Shown one piece after another: positions 12,902-24,452 of a stretch of DNA of 64,000 bases (positions are counted from its first letter, which is position 1; each line of letters begins with the position of its first letter). The position numbers and the translations under genes were made by a program. Source of the DNA: Viola odorata (lineage: Eukaryota; Streptophyta; Magnoliopsida; Malpighiales; Violaceae); contig OY829540.1 in assembly GCA_963691705.1 (NCBI GenBank), forward strand, positions 134,001 through 198,000, given 5' to 3'. The notes under the pieces were generated by a model. That model ran no database searches, was not told the origin of the DNA, and worked only from the letters and a program-made list of their open reading frames with translations.

Positions 12902-13122
12902 TACTCCCTCCGTCCATAAATAACTGTCACTTTGACTTTGGGCACGCATTTTAAGGAGGCCGGATGACTCACTATTTAAGACAATTTTGCCCCGAATTTT
13001 TTCTCGGACGTACGTTCGAAAAAAAAGTACGAATTTTTTTGGGGTCAAATAGTGAGTCATCCGACCTCCTTAAAATGCGTGCCCAAAGTCAAAGCGTCCA
13101 TTAATAATGGATGGAGGGAGTA
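12902..13122. mobile_element. Fold-back Stowaway-like MITE
   Basis: This is a near-complete palindrome of about 217 bp with CTCCCTCCGTCCAT at the left end, ATGGATGGAGGGAG at the right end, and TA on both sides. The inner arms include TGGGCACGCATTTTAAGGAG and its inverse. The loop (about 12985-13050) is related to the core of the MITE at 1994-2257, while the outer arms differ. There is no coding capacity. Confidence 0.85.
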
Positions 13123-13587
13123 TATATATATATATATATTTTTTTTAAAAATTTCATTTTTTATAAAGCATTTCACATTTTTAAAATAAAATTGTTGATG
13201 TGTCATTGCCACATCAGCAAAATAGTGACGTGGCAAGTCGTGTTAGTAGATGAAAAGCATCGGTAATGGGTCGTTTAAAGGGTCAAATTCAACTAATTTA
13301 ATAAGTAAAGAGTTCGAATTTAGCGGGTACAAGAACTAAATTGAAACGATCATTAGAGTATAAGGCAATAATAACATTAATCTTTTAACATTTTTGTTAA
13401 AAAAAATTGATGCAGCATCCTGACATGACAAGCCTGATTATACTCAATGTGGTAACAAGTCATATCACATTATCAAAATATGACATGATAAGCTTGATTA
13501 TGCTCGAATGTTAAATTATTTTAATTTCGAGGAGTTCTAATTAAACTATAACTAAATAAAAATAGCTAAATTAATATGATTATGTGA
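13123..13587. other. Intergenic DNA left of the nested complex
   Basis: AT-rich sequence with a second short TA tract at its left edge. No gene seen. It is pre-insertion DNA that was once continuous with 44040 onward. Confidence 0.55.
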
Positions 13588-13597
13588 GCTTACGTTT

Positions 13598-13985
13598 GGG
13601 AGAGCGCACCATCAGGTCCCTCCTCTTATTATTTTCATTATTGTCAATCCCTAATGTTCGGAAATATTCGTTTCGCTCCCATACGTTAGTGCCGTTAGGC
13701 ACACGAAGTCCCTCCTCCGAAAACGGTACCCAACGGACGTTAACTTCCATTATTTTAATATTATGTCTGATAAAGTGGTATGACGCGGGACCCATATGTT
13801 AGAAAATATTTTTTTTTCATTTTCTTCTCCGTTTTTCTCCCCTTTTTTCCCTTTCTTGCCTAATTAATTTATATGACCCAAATTGAAAACGAAAGAAATG
13901 AAAAACACAAGTCATCGTCTTTTTCAATTTGAGGCTAAATCCCCAACTCCCCATCCTCTTCTTCAATTTATTTTTTGATCAGAAA
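13598..13985. repeat. Left terminal inverted repeat of the MULE
   Basis: Matches, in inverted orientation, 43951-44029 followed by about 21078-21400. Shared blocks include TATTCGTTTCGCTCCCAT, GGCACACGAAGTCCCTCCTC, ACGTTAACTTCCATTATTTT and the stretch around CAATTTGAGGCTAAA. The match fades after about 380 bp. Confidence 0.85.
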
Positions 13986-15365
13986 AACACAAGTCATTGT
14001 TGTCTGCATAAAGAATCTGAGTTGTCTGCATAAAGAATCTGAGGCTGACAGGTACATTGAGATTCCAAAAAGTTTGTATTTTAAAACCCTAGAATCGTGC
14101 TCTTGGCTTTGTCTGTTCTTGTGTGTCAGTTGCTTTTCAATATGTAGATAAAATATTTATATACAATGTAATGGTCCTGTACTTTTCATGTTTGATTTAT
14201 TGACTGCATTATTGTTTGGTTCTTGCTGATAGGCCATGGCTGTTGTTTTGCGGTTCAATGTGGCTAGTTTTTTCAGGTTTAATCCGTATAGATACAAATA
14301 TTCTACTGTGGTTGAGTGGAAGTGTGAGGTTAAAGATTTATCGTATGAGTTAATAGTGTGGATTCTGGAGCGAAAGATGAAAGTAAATGATGTGGGTAAA
14401 ATTTTATTTTACAGACAATGGGACAAAAATGTTGCTGATTTAGATATGGATTTGATCTTGCTACAATGTGAAATATCATTTGAAATGTTAGTACAATTAG
14501 CAAAGGATAAAGGTGTAGTGGATATATTTATAAACCATGATGAAAGTCAGCCTCTGTTTATTGAAGGTAAATCTAGGATTTTACCATGTGACCTACTATA
14601 TTTTCCTGACTCAATACATGCTAATTACTTCAGTAATGATATAGTAGAGTTGGTGGGTGGCAGTACCTTTAATGTTGAGGAGGGAGTTAAGTCAGATAGG
14701 TTTCCTAGAGACATAGTTAATGATGCTGCCCCATTTTCCCCATTCTTTGAACCTAGAGACAATGAGGAGAATGTGTTAGGTAGTGGAGGAAGGTTTTGTG
14801 AAGAAGATGGTTCAGAAGATGGAGATGACAGTGAAGAATGGAATGATAGTGAAGAGGATGATTCTGGTCAAGAAGATGTTGGGATAGAAGGAGGGCTTGG
14901 TCATTGGGTGTCTGTTTCACAGATATCAGATGATGAAGAATATATTGTAATTAAGAGTAAGGGAAAGAAGAAGATTTTAGACGGTCAGAGCAGTGGTGTA
15001 AACAAAGATCAAGCTGGGATAAAAAATGAAGATGGTGGTACTGGTGGACCAGAAGAGAGACAATCACCACTAGCTGATGAGATTGGGGATGATTTCGATG
15101 TTAGTGCAGAAACTAGTAGTGATGGAAGTGAAGCTGAACATGGTAGGAGGAGAAGAAAGGCTAAAATTTCTTACAAGCCCACCACCAACTTCAGAGATGT
15201 TCCTAACTTGGAGATTGGGATGATATTTAATACTGCAAAGGAGTTCAAGGATGCAGTGGTAGAACACAGTTTAAAGGTGCATAGAGAGGTGGATTTTGTG
15301 AAGAATGACAAGAAGAGAGTAAGGTTCAAGTGTTTGGAGAGAAGTTGCAAGTGGTTTGTTTATAG

Positions 15366-17498
15366 TAGGGCTGCTCATCGGTCGGTATCGGTAGATACCG
15401 ACCGAAATAATTCGGTATTCGGTATACCGAATCTACAAAAAAATCTGTCATACCGTACCAAATTATATTTCGGTACCGTACCGAAATACCAAAATACCGT
15501 TCGGTACGGTATTTCGGTATACCGAAAATACCGAAACTAATTATCTTACTTTCTCCAAAACCAACACAGCCTACATTAACGGCATGGGTCAGGAAAATTC
15601 CCTATTAAATCAACCAAAACACTCCTTAATTTCTCCAGCACCAACACAACCATTAATCTCATTACAATTAATCAAAGCATCACATTTACACCTAATAAAA
15701 CAAGCTGAAACCAACAACCAAAAGGTCAAAACACAAATGTCTAATGATATCAATACCAACATTACACTTAATCAAAGCATTACACCTATTAGCATCTAAT
15801 TTAATCAAACAAGGTCCAAAACACAAATGTCTAATGATATCAATACCAACATTACACTTAATCAAAGCATTACACATTTACACCTATTAGCATCTAATTT
15901 AATCAAACAAGCTGAAACAAAGAAATAATAAGCAGCAGCTCAAACTCATGTCATCATCCTCGGACTCCTTCTTCTCTTCCTGCTGCTCTATAATTCATAT
16001 TCATCCAAACCTAGAACAAATAAATAATATTTGAAGAGAGGGCAAAGCACTGACAGGGAAACAATTGACAAGCTACATCCATCCATTAAGTTGCATCAAA
16101 TTGATATGTGCCAGCATTAGAATTAATAAAGAAGATTAACTGTTAAATATAATAGAGGCAAAGGAGAATCACCAAAAAATGAAGAAACAAAATATACATA
16201 GAAGAAATAATTAACAACAAATAGGAGATTAACTGTTAAATTCAGAAAACCAAATCAGTATATGATTAACCAGATTAACAAGAAGACTTCTTTGTGGCAA
16301 ATCCACATATATATACAGAAATTAGCATCAAGGAACAACAAACAATACTCAATTTAACATCCTTTGTTCAGGTCATCTCTTTCCTTGTTACATACAGTCA
16401 TGAACAATACAATTTTGTCCCTCACCAATCAATCTCAGATACAGACAACACTGATTAACTAATTCCACTCTCCTTTTCTTTTTTCTTTCATATAGTCAAA
16501 AAATAAATCACATGGATTGGAGAAACAAGAACTCACTTGTAACTCCACAGTGACAACAAGGTCTTTGCTTGCCCATATCTTTTTCTTTCTTGTTTTTTAA
16601 GAGAAAATGAAAATTAAAGAGATTTACAACCAAAAAAGAGGAGAAACAAAACCTAGTTTCTTAACAAAAAGGGGAAAGAAAAAGTTTCAAAAGTTTGTAT
16701 GGATTGTTGAAGCCTTGTACGGCATATATGTATAGGACAGTGGGTATATAAGGCATTTTGCAGCAAACCCAGAGAAGAGTTTGCAGGACAAAGCAAAAGC
16801 CAAGAAACCCAGAAAAAAAGAGAGAGTAGCTGATACATAGAAGAAACAATCTACAAAAAATGAATTGGAAAAGTGAAATTAACAAGAGATTGGAAAAGAG
16901 ATGAACCTGATGCAGGAGATTGGACGGAAGAGGAAGAGATAATTATGAGACGAGCAACGAATTCTGACAATTAATAATAAACCTCAAGATTAGCTTTGAA
17001 GGAAAGAGAGAAATGAAGGGCTTTGATACTAATTAGGGTTTATGTATGAAATTAGGGCAGGAACAAGAAGCATACCATTAAGCAGCACCTCAACAACGTT
17101 TAAGGAGAGGGAAGCGGCGGGTGTAGCCGGAGTCGAGGCAGCCGACGGAATGGAACGATGGAACGATGGTAGAAGGGAGTGGTGAGGGAGATGATGGAAT
17201 GGAGCGGTGTATGTAGAGTCTGTTCTGTTTTGTCGATACGAGAAGATGAGTTAGGAATGAGCAATTTGAGAGGATGTATTTTTACCCAGCCCACCCAAGC
17301 CCATATCCCCTTCAAACAATTCGGTATATTGGCATTACCGAACTAACGAAAATGCCGACCGTACCGTACCAAAATTTATTTCGGTACGGTACGGTAATAC
17401 CGAAATACCGAATTTTAAAAAAAAATACCGTCTGAATATGCGTTCGGACGGTATGGTAATTTGGTATTCGGTATTCGGTATTTCGGTGTGCAGCCCTA
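15366..17498. mobile_element. hAT-like non-autonomous element inside mudrA
   Basis: The ends are TAGGGCTGCTCATCGG on the left and, inverted, TAGGGCTGCACACCGA on the right. A perfect 8-bp target duplication, GTTTATAG, lies at 15358-15365 and 17499-17506; an 8-bp duplication is the hAT signature. Both subterminal regions are packed with short CGGTA/TACCG repeats in both orientations. These are typical transposase-binding arrays of hAT elements. The interior has a direct repeat (ACACTTAATCAAAGCATTACAC at about 15761 and 15853) and no recognisable transposase, so it must have moved in trans. Confidence 0.9.
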
Positions 17499-19200
17499 GT
17501 TTATAGCATGAAACCAAAGCATGTAGGTCATTGGCAGTTAAGGAGTTTAGGTCCTGATCATTCTTGCCCTAGGGTGTTCACAAAAAGCAGAATAAACTAC
17601 AAGATGGACTGGGCTGGTCGTTTCAATCCGATCAACATCTAGTAAGTGTTTACAATAATTATTTATGTTTATTATAACTTGTATCAATTTCTTGATGTGT
17701 AATTGGATTTGTTTGTTCGTTGTTGGCAGTCCATTATTCATGCATTTAGGGAACTGATGCCGCAAGCAGAGGCTAGAAGGTGTGCCAGACACATATTCTC
17801 TAAGTGGAGGAAGGGGCGTGATGGGGACCTATATGCAGAATTATACTGGAGTACTGTGACGTCCACCAATACACCTGAGTTGGAGGAAAATTTAGAGAGG
17901 ATGTACAAATATGACCCAGCAGCAGTGGATGCGATTTTGTAGGTATCACCTAAGTTTTGGTGCAAATATTTCTTTCAATATCTTTCTAAGTCTGATGTGG
18001 TTGACAATAACATGTGTGAGACATTCAATTCCAAAATCATGGTGGCTAGGCATATGTCTATTATCTCAATGCTTAAGGAGATTAGAATGTATGTAGTGCA
18101 GAGATTTATTGAAAGGAGGAATTATGGGAATTTTAAGTTTGTTGGGGATATAGGGCCTAAAATTAGGGGAAGAATTGAGGACAACAAAGATAAGAGTGTG
18201 TACTGCCATGTATTCACTAATGGTGATTGTGGATGAGAGGTATTTGAAGGCAATATGAAGTTCATTGTCAAATTTGAGGGAAAAAAATGCAGCTGCAGGG
18301 GATGGGATTTGACAGGTATTCCATGTCAACATGCAGTGGCAGTGATCACACGTAGGAGAGAAAATGTTGAGGATTTTATGGCTCACTGGTATAGGAAGGA
18401 TATGTTCATGAAGGCTTATGCCTACTCTATCCAGCTAGTCAATGATGAGAGATTTAGGAGGAGGACTAGTTTCCCAAACATAATTGCACCTCCAAGAAAG
18501 TTGGTTAAGGGTAGACGTAGAGTCAATAGGATACCAGAGAAATGGGAGCCAAACAATGGGAAGAAAGTCATTAGAAGGTGTAACAGACAGAGGTGCACTA
18601 AATGCTTCAGGGTAGGACACAACTCAAAAACTTGTTCAACAAGCATGAACATCAATGTAAGTCCTTCTCCAAGGGTGCACCAAATCTTAATTATTTCATT
18701 TATGTGTCTATGAAAATGTGACTAATGCTATTATCATAGGTTGGAGTTACTGGAGAAAGTTCAGGATCCACTCCTTCAATTGTTGTTAATGAACCTGTAT
18801 TAAGCACCCAGAACTCTACTACTAACACTGAACCATTGGCAAGGAAAAGAAACTAGCATGACAACATATTACCTAGGCCCTTTTCTGGGATTGAATCACT
18901 CATTGATCCAATGACTGGCATGAGCATGGTGTGTTAATCTTTAATTTACTTTTTTTATGCTTTAATCATTTTCTGATATTTACAATGTTGTGTTTATTTT
19001 AAATTTAATTTTCTGTGAATTGTTAGCCCAACAGGCCAACTAGAATTGCACACCAAGCAAGTAGCAGGCCAATGTCATCTAAATGCAGACCCAGTCAAAA
19101 TGTAGGAAGGGGTAGGGGTAGGCCTAAGTGTTCACAAAATACAATTGCTACTAGATGGTTTGGAGATTATATTCCACCAAACCCAGTACCTTCTTCAACA

Positions 19201-19375
19201 ATTCCAGTCACTACTCCAGCAGCTCTAGTATCTTCTCCAACAATACCTATTCCAACAATTCTAGTCACTACTCCAGCAGCTCTAGTACCTTCTCCAACAA
19301 TACCTATTCCAACAGTTCCAGTCACTACTCTAGCAATTCCAGTACCTTCTCCAGCAGTTACTCAAGCATCTATTA
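19201..19375 (+). repeat. Coding minisatellite in the mudrA C terminus
   Basis: Two to three imperfect copies of a unit of about 60 bp around CCAGCAGCTCTAGTACCTTC and CCAACAATACCTATTCCAAC. They translate into a Thr/Pro/Val/Ile-rich repeat in the last exon of the transposase pseudogene. Confidence 0.75.
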
Positions 19376-19482
19376 CTCAACCGGTGAAAGGAACAAGCGG
19401 AAGGCCTAAGGGTTCTACAAATAAGAAGCATAAAGGACTTCCATCATGATAGTCATTTAGATTGTTTTAGGCTTTAGTATGT

Positions 19483-19618
19483 AACTTGATAACTGGTGTA
19501 TGGAAATTGTGTTGTTTATGGTACTTGATATCAGACCCAATCAGGATGTATTTGTTGGAACTTGATAACGTATGGAAATTGTGTTGTTTATGGTACTTGA
19601 TATCAGACCCAATCAATT
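19483..19618. repeat. 76-bp tandem duplication
   Basis: Two copies offset by 76 bp, beginning at 19483 and 19559, sharing GTATGGAAATTGTGTTG and TACTTGATATCAGACCCAAT. The repeat lies in the 3' region between mudrA and the convergent minus-strand genes. Confidence 0.85.
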
Positions 19619-19915
19619 CTGCAAATTTTGTGCAAATTTTGTTTAATTTTTTGAGAATCAACATAACAATGTACATCTTGAATGCATGTATAATCAACAA
19701 CACCATCTTCAATTCCAAAACTGTGCTTCAATAACATCATAAACAACAAACATGACAAAATATTCTTTAAAAAATCAAGAACATGATAAACAGAACAACA
19801 AACAACACATCCAAATAAACTTCATAATTTTATTATCATTAATTAAAAAGGGAAATACATAATTGGATCCATTAGGATCCAACCAGAAAATGGCTTAACC
19901 AGAACGAGATACCGT

Positions 19916-20276
19916 TCATACATTAGGAATGCCTGCCACAACATTTCCAACCATGTTCAATTCCTCTGAAGCAACCCTTACACCTCTGAGTGTTGTTTCC
20001 ATTAAAGCCCTCTTATTCTGCAGTTGATTGATGGAAACTTGCAAGTGAGTAAGGCTCTCACCAAGGGTGATGACAATTGCAAGTGCATCATCATCATCTT
20101 CAAACACAACTTCCTTCCTAGCCCTCAACTCGTCAGCCCTTGCCTCCAACCGATGGATATCCTCACCAGTCTGCATAATTTTGTGTTCCAGCATAACAAT
20201 GTCATCAACTAAATGCCTACTGACCCCCCCCCACACACACAACATTGAGAATTATTTACCTGCCGCCAACATTCAT
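19916..20276 (-). CDS. Small coiled-coil protein encoded in the MULE (unknown)
   Basis: I do not recognise this protein. A minus-strand frame ending at 19916 encodes about 100 residues with a heptad-like, charged helix (for example HRLEARADELRARKEVVF). A possible first exon is the ATG at 20276 (MNVGG), spliced by a short GT-AG intron (about 20219-20262) containing a C9 run on the plus strand. It is convergent with mudrA and sits between mudrA and the GRF pseudogene, so it looks like an accessory MULE gene or captured sequence. The splice model and the reality of the gene are uncertain. Confidence 0.4.
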
Positions 20277-20549
20277 TTTGAAAGGAGATGAAGAAGGAAA
20301 GAGTGATAGAGGAAACATGCAGAGTGAGGATGAGTTAGATGGTCTGTGAATATATAGAGATAATAAAGAAAGCAAACTTGTATAGAGTCAATGCATTCAA
20401 ATGTTGCAAACGTTGGGAATATGGAAGGCTAAGACGTTGCATCACTTTGGGAATCTAAAAGGCTGAGTCCAGTAGTAAATGGGAATTCAACTACAAGTCT
20501 ACAATGTGCAAAGTTCTTAATCTACTAAAACAATAAAGAGTTATATCAT

Positions 20550-21029
20550 TCAAATTAAAAAACTTACAATCACACCAGCCATACCTATCAAAAAACACAA
20601 TATAATTACAACCTTTACACACTTCATAAAACCATCTGACTTCACCAACCTTTCCCTATCTAATTCGTATTGCAAACACGAAACCAAATGTACAGCTTTC
20701 GTGTGTGCATTTTGCACACGTACTATCTTTTCATTCAAGGACCTAACTTCTGCTTTCAAATACTCTTCACTGTCCAAGACCATATGGACAACATCCCTCG
20801 TCCTTTGTGACAATCGTTCAATATCATGCCAACTAAAATACTTACATCTGTGTCTTCGATAAGCGTAAAACCTTCTACCGACGTTCTCCTCTTTTCAACA
20901 AACCCACATGACAGCTTTCAACCTGCAGTCGCAAGACCTCGCTGGACCTTCATAATTTTCAATTCCAAATTGAGTATTCCTCCTCCATGTGCGCATCGAA
21001 CAAATAGAAGTTGAAGAAGACGATGACAT
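20550..21029 (-). pseudogene. GRF zinc-finger, coiled-coil, membrane-anchor protein (MULE accessory)
   Basis: From the ATG at 21029 one frame of 160 codons runs to the stop at 20550-20552, with a single internal TGA at 20895-20897. In order it holds a Ser-rich start, a GRF-type zinc-finger pattern (CDCR, then VGRRFY, then CKYFSWHD), a charged coiled coil (EEYLKAEVRSLNEKIVRV) and a C-terminal hydrophobic helix (VVIILCFLIGMAGVIVSF). This GRF-coiled-coil-TM architecture resembles plant proteins annotated as At4g04775-like. It starts about 50 bp inside the right TIR, so the TIR may act as its promoter. The internal stop suggests decay. Confidence 0.65.
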
Positions 21030-21077
21030 CGCGTTACAAATTTGAAATTAAATTTGATGGAAGAAGGAATGGTGGGT

Positions 21078-21400
21078 GGCTTCTGATAAAAAAGAAATTG
21101 AAGAAGACGATGAGTTAGGGATTTAGGGATTTAGGGTTTAGCCTCAAATTGAAAAAGACGATGACTTGTGTTTTTCATTTCTTTCGTTTTCAATTTGGGT
21201 CATTTAAATTAATTAGGCAAGAAAGGGAAAAAAAGGGAGAAAAACGGAGAAGAAAAGGAAAAAACAATTATTTTCCAACACATGGGGATCCCGCGTCAGA
21301 CCATTTTATCAGACATAATATTAAAATAATGGAAGTTAACGTCCGTTGGACACCGTTTTCGGAGGAGGGACTTCGTGTGCCTAATGGCACTAACATATAG
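21078..21400. repeat. Right TIR of the MULE, inner piece
   Basis: Inverted match to the left TIR, broken off at ...CTAACATATAG (21400), where the Ogre is inserted. The remainder continues at about 43946. Confidence 0.85.
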
Positions 21401-22369
21401 GACCGTGTCGCACCCTGAAAATTAATAAAGAATTCACTAGTGTACGACGAATCTGAGACTTTACGATGCTCGGCGTAAAAGGACGCCTCGCAACATGCAA
21501 TGAAGTCGCCACGATAATTTTTGTCTCTAGGCTTAGGGAACTTAATCGTCATGGCATAAAAATAAAATAAAACATAGAAACAAAAACTAAAGGCACAAAA
21601 AGAGGGTCTAAACCCAAGAACAAAGGTTCGGGGTCGTATTATGGACTCGGGAAGTTGTTAGGCACCCGAGTCACATCCGAAAATGGTTGCCGGTTGATAA
21701 GAGAGGTGTTTAAAAGATGTTTGATAAAAATGCATTTTAAAAAGGGGGTCCTTAGAGGAATCGTCACTTTAGTCTTTTCCATGATCGGGACCGTTTAGGA
21801 ATAATTAATCGTTAGACGGAGTTACCATTTTAAAAATCTTTTCGAACGGGGTTACCGTTTTCATGACCGATCGATTATTCCTGACCGTAGTGTGATGGGA
21901 CTGAATTTTTCGTAAGACTGAATGAGCGCCCTCTTTTTTATCATCGGGTCATGCATGATTAAATTAACTACTAAGTGATTCTATCATGGATTGCTAACAG
22001 AGTATAAATTTAAAATGATAAACCGATGTACGATCGAAGCCACCAAACACATGCAGCCAATATAAACGGAATTTAAAACAAATGAGCATGGCATTTAAAG
22101 CGAGTCATTAAACAAGTTGTTCGTGTGGATTGATTTTAATTCTAGTAATTTTATATATCATGCATACGATTAATATTTACGGAAAGCTTTAAATAAATAA
22201 AAGGGAAAGAAATGCGTACTTTCGAGTGAAGCTTAAGTTTTAAACCTACAAAATGAGAGTGTTAGTGATAGCTCAAAAAATAAATAAGCAGTTTATGAAT
22301 GCGAGAATTTAAATAAACAGTTGATATATATATCAAAAAAGTAAACAATTATTTTGACGATTACGAAGA

Positions 22370-22760
22370 TAAAAATGACGATTTGATAAGTGCAGGAAAA
22401 TTTAAATGATGATTTGATGCATACGAAAATTTAAATGATGACAGTTGATGAGTGCGAGAAATTTAAATGATGATTTGATGGGTGCGAGAAATTTAAATGA
22501 TGATAATTGTGAAAAAATTAGATGATGATTTGATGAGTGCGAGGAATTTAAATGATGATAATTGTGAAAAAATTAAATGATGATTTGATGCATACGAAAA
22601 TTTAAATGATGATTTGATGCATACAAAAATTTAAATGATGATTTGGTGCATACGAAAATTTAAATGATGATTTGACTGGTGCGAGAAATCTAAATGATGA
22701 CAGGTGATAAGTGCGAGAAATTTAAATGATGATAATTGTGAAAAATTAAAGATTTGATGA
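22370..22760. repeat. Tandem repeats inside the LTR
   Basis: Many imperfect copies of a unit of roughly 25-35 bp built on ATTTAAATGATGATTTGATG followed by a variable purine-rich spacer. The corresponding zone in the other LTR (about 41280-41640) has a different number and order of units. Confidence 0.85.
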
Positions 22761-23745
22761 GTTGCAGAAAATTTAAGCAGTTGATATTTGCGGGAATTAA
22801 AAATGCGACCGACCATATAGGCAGTAAATTAAATGACTAAATTTGAATTGCAGAAAGTAAATTGCAGAAAATTAAAGTGCGGAGAATTTAAACAGTTGAT
22901 AGGATGCGGAGAATAAATTGCAGAAATTTAAACAGTTGATAAGTGCAAAATTTTAAAGAGATAGTACGAAAAATAGTTATAATAGAATGCATGAGTATTT
23001 TTGAGAAAAAAGCTACACATTTCATGCATATGATACATGAGAAAGACAAAGCATAAATCACAAAAAATATCGTACGAAGAATGCGAGCATTTTACACGAA
23101 AAACGCGAACCGAGATCTCGGAAAGAATGAAAATGGGTCGGGCCCAGCTTGAAAAATAAAAGAAATGGGCCAGGAATAGTTCCTGGCCCAAAAATCAGAT
23201 TTTTAATGGTGATGGGCTCGGCCCATCACCTTTCTTTCCCTTCCCGTGTGAACAAGCCCAAGGGGGCCACTGTTCATCGTCTTCCTCGTGTCGCCGGCGC
23301 CACTGCCGGCGACGGGGAGCTCCGACCAGGCTGGCAAATCGCCTGGTTTTGAGCTCCAAGGAAAGCTCGCCTCCTCCACAATAGGATTATGCAAAAATTA
23401 GGGATTGAAACCCACAAGATCAACATTTAATTTCATGAAAACATCAAAGATGATAATTAACAAAAAACTTGAAATTCGCTCTTCTCAATCAACGAATCAA
23501 CAAATAAAAAGTATGGTAATTATCTACAGCATGTATATGAATTAATAAGACACAAACAAGCAATTGGTTTAATCAAAACAACAACCTAATAATTAAAGCC
23601 GAAAATGGCATAAAACGCCGAAGACTAACTCACCAAAAAAAGCTTGAAGACTGAGGCAACTGACGCTCTACGTGAGCAGTCGGTCTAGAGGGAGAAGGAG
23701 CAAAGAGCTCTGGGTGAATTCGTGTCCATTTTTGTTGAAGGTAGT

Positions 23746-23760
23746 GGCCTATTTATAGGC
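23746..23760 (-). promoter_or_regulatory. LTR TATA element (3' LTR copy)
   Basis: GCCTATAAATAGGCC on the minus strand is a palindromic TATA element present in both LTRs (the other copy is at 42666-42680). It is followed downstream by a GC-rich leader-like region. It is the best candidate for the start of the element's own transcription. Confidence 0.6.
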
Positions 23761-24452
23761 ATTTTCGGCGAGTGGAAGGAGACCCGGTGCTGCGCGTGGA
23801 GGCGCAGGGCGTGTGCTGGCGGGGATAGGCCGTTGGTGATGATGACGGACGGGATAGGAAGCGACGGGAACAAACAGCTCGGTGGCTTGCTCCGCTGCTG
23901 CTCGTCGTCACCGTGCATGTGCACCATGCAACCTAAATGGTGAACCGTTGATCTGGTTGACTTTCCTTGGTCAACTAGATCAACGATGATGATCAATTTT
24001 CCATTTAACTTTATTTAAATGGTCTCGAGCCATTTTTGCGAACAACCGTTTTGAAAACTTGAGCCGAAAGTGCCAGCGTGTAGAGAAAAATAAGGCGAGC
24101 GAATTGATATACAGTGTGCGACAAAAGTTCATCCCAAGCCTTGATAAAAAAAATCATCTGCAAACGAGGAAGGTTCGAACGGGAAAAATACTAGGGAATT
24201 AATTTTACGAAATAAAAAGAGGTGGCGTGATCTAGAAAAATAATAAAAAATAACTGGCTGATAAGAAAAGATGTTCAAGCCTTTTCTCCAAGAAATTTCA
24301 CTCGGGAGCAAAAATGAGCTCGAACGAGATATTTGACTCGGGTAGTGGTACGAGCGTACTCGCTTGACAAGAGAGAGCTCAAAAATCCAAGGTGACCAAG
24401 TTGTAGAGAAAAATGAGACGAATTTACTAGTCGACAGCGAATGAAGGAAAAT

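Larger units (their letters stand above)
14236..19449 (+). pseudogene. mudrA-type MULE transposase, internally deleted and interrupted
   Basis: Exon 1 runs 14236-15365 and continues at 17499 after the hAT-like insertion. It encodes an N-terminal domain, a long acidic stretch (about 14810-14930) and the MuDR DNA-binding segment (FVKNDKKRVRFKC, then KWFVYS). After an intron-like gap the frame resumes at about 17729 with the C-terminal half of the transposase. This includes a SWIM zinc finger (CSCRGWDLTGIPCQH, near 18288) and a zinc knuckle (CTKCFRVGHNSKTC, near 18595). Further exons begin about 18740 and 19027, the latter with a Thr/Pro/Val repeat and an AT-hook-like GRPKGS. The segment that should hold the first catalytic Asp residues is missing between about 17640 and 17728, and joining across it would change frame. 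In-frame stops lie at 17940-17942 (TAG) and 18234-18236 (TGA). I infer a dead copy. Confidence 0.85.
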
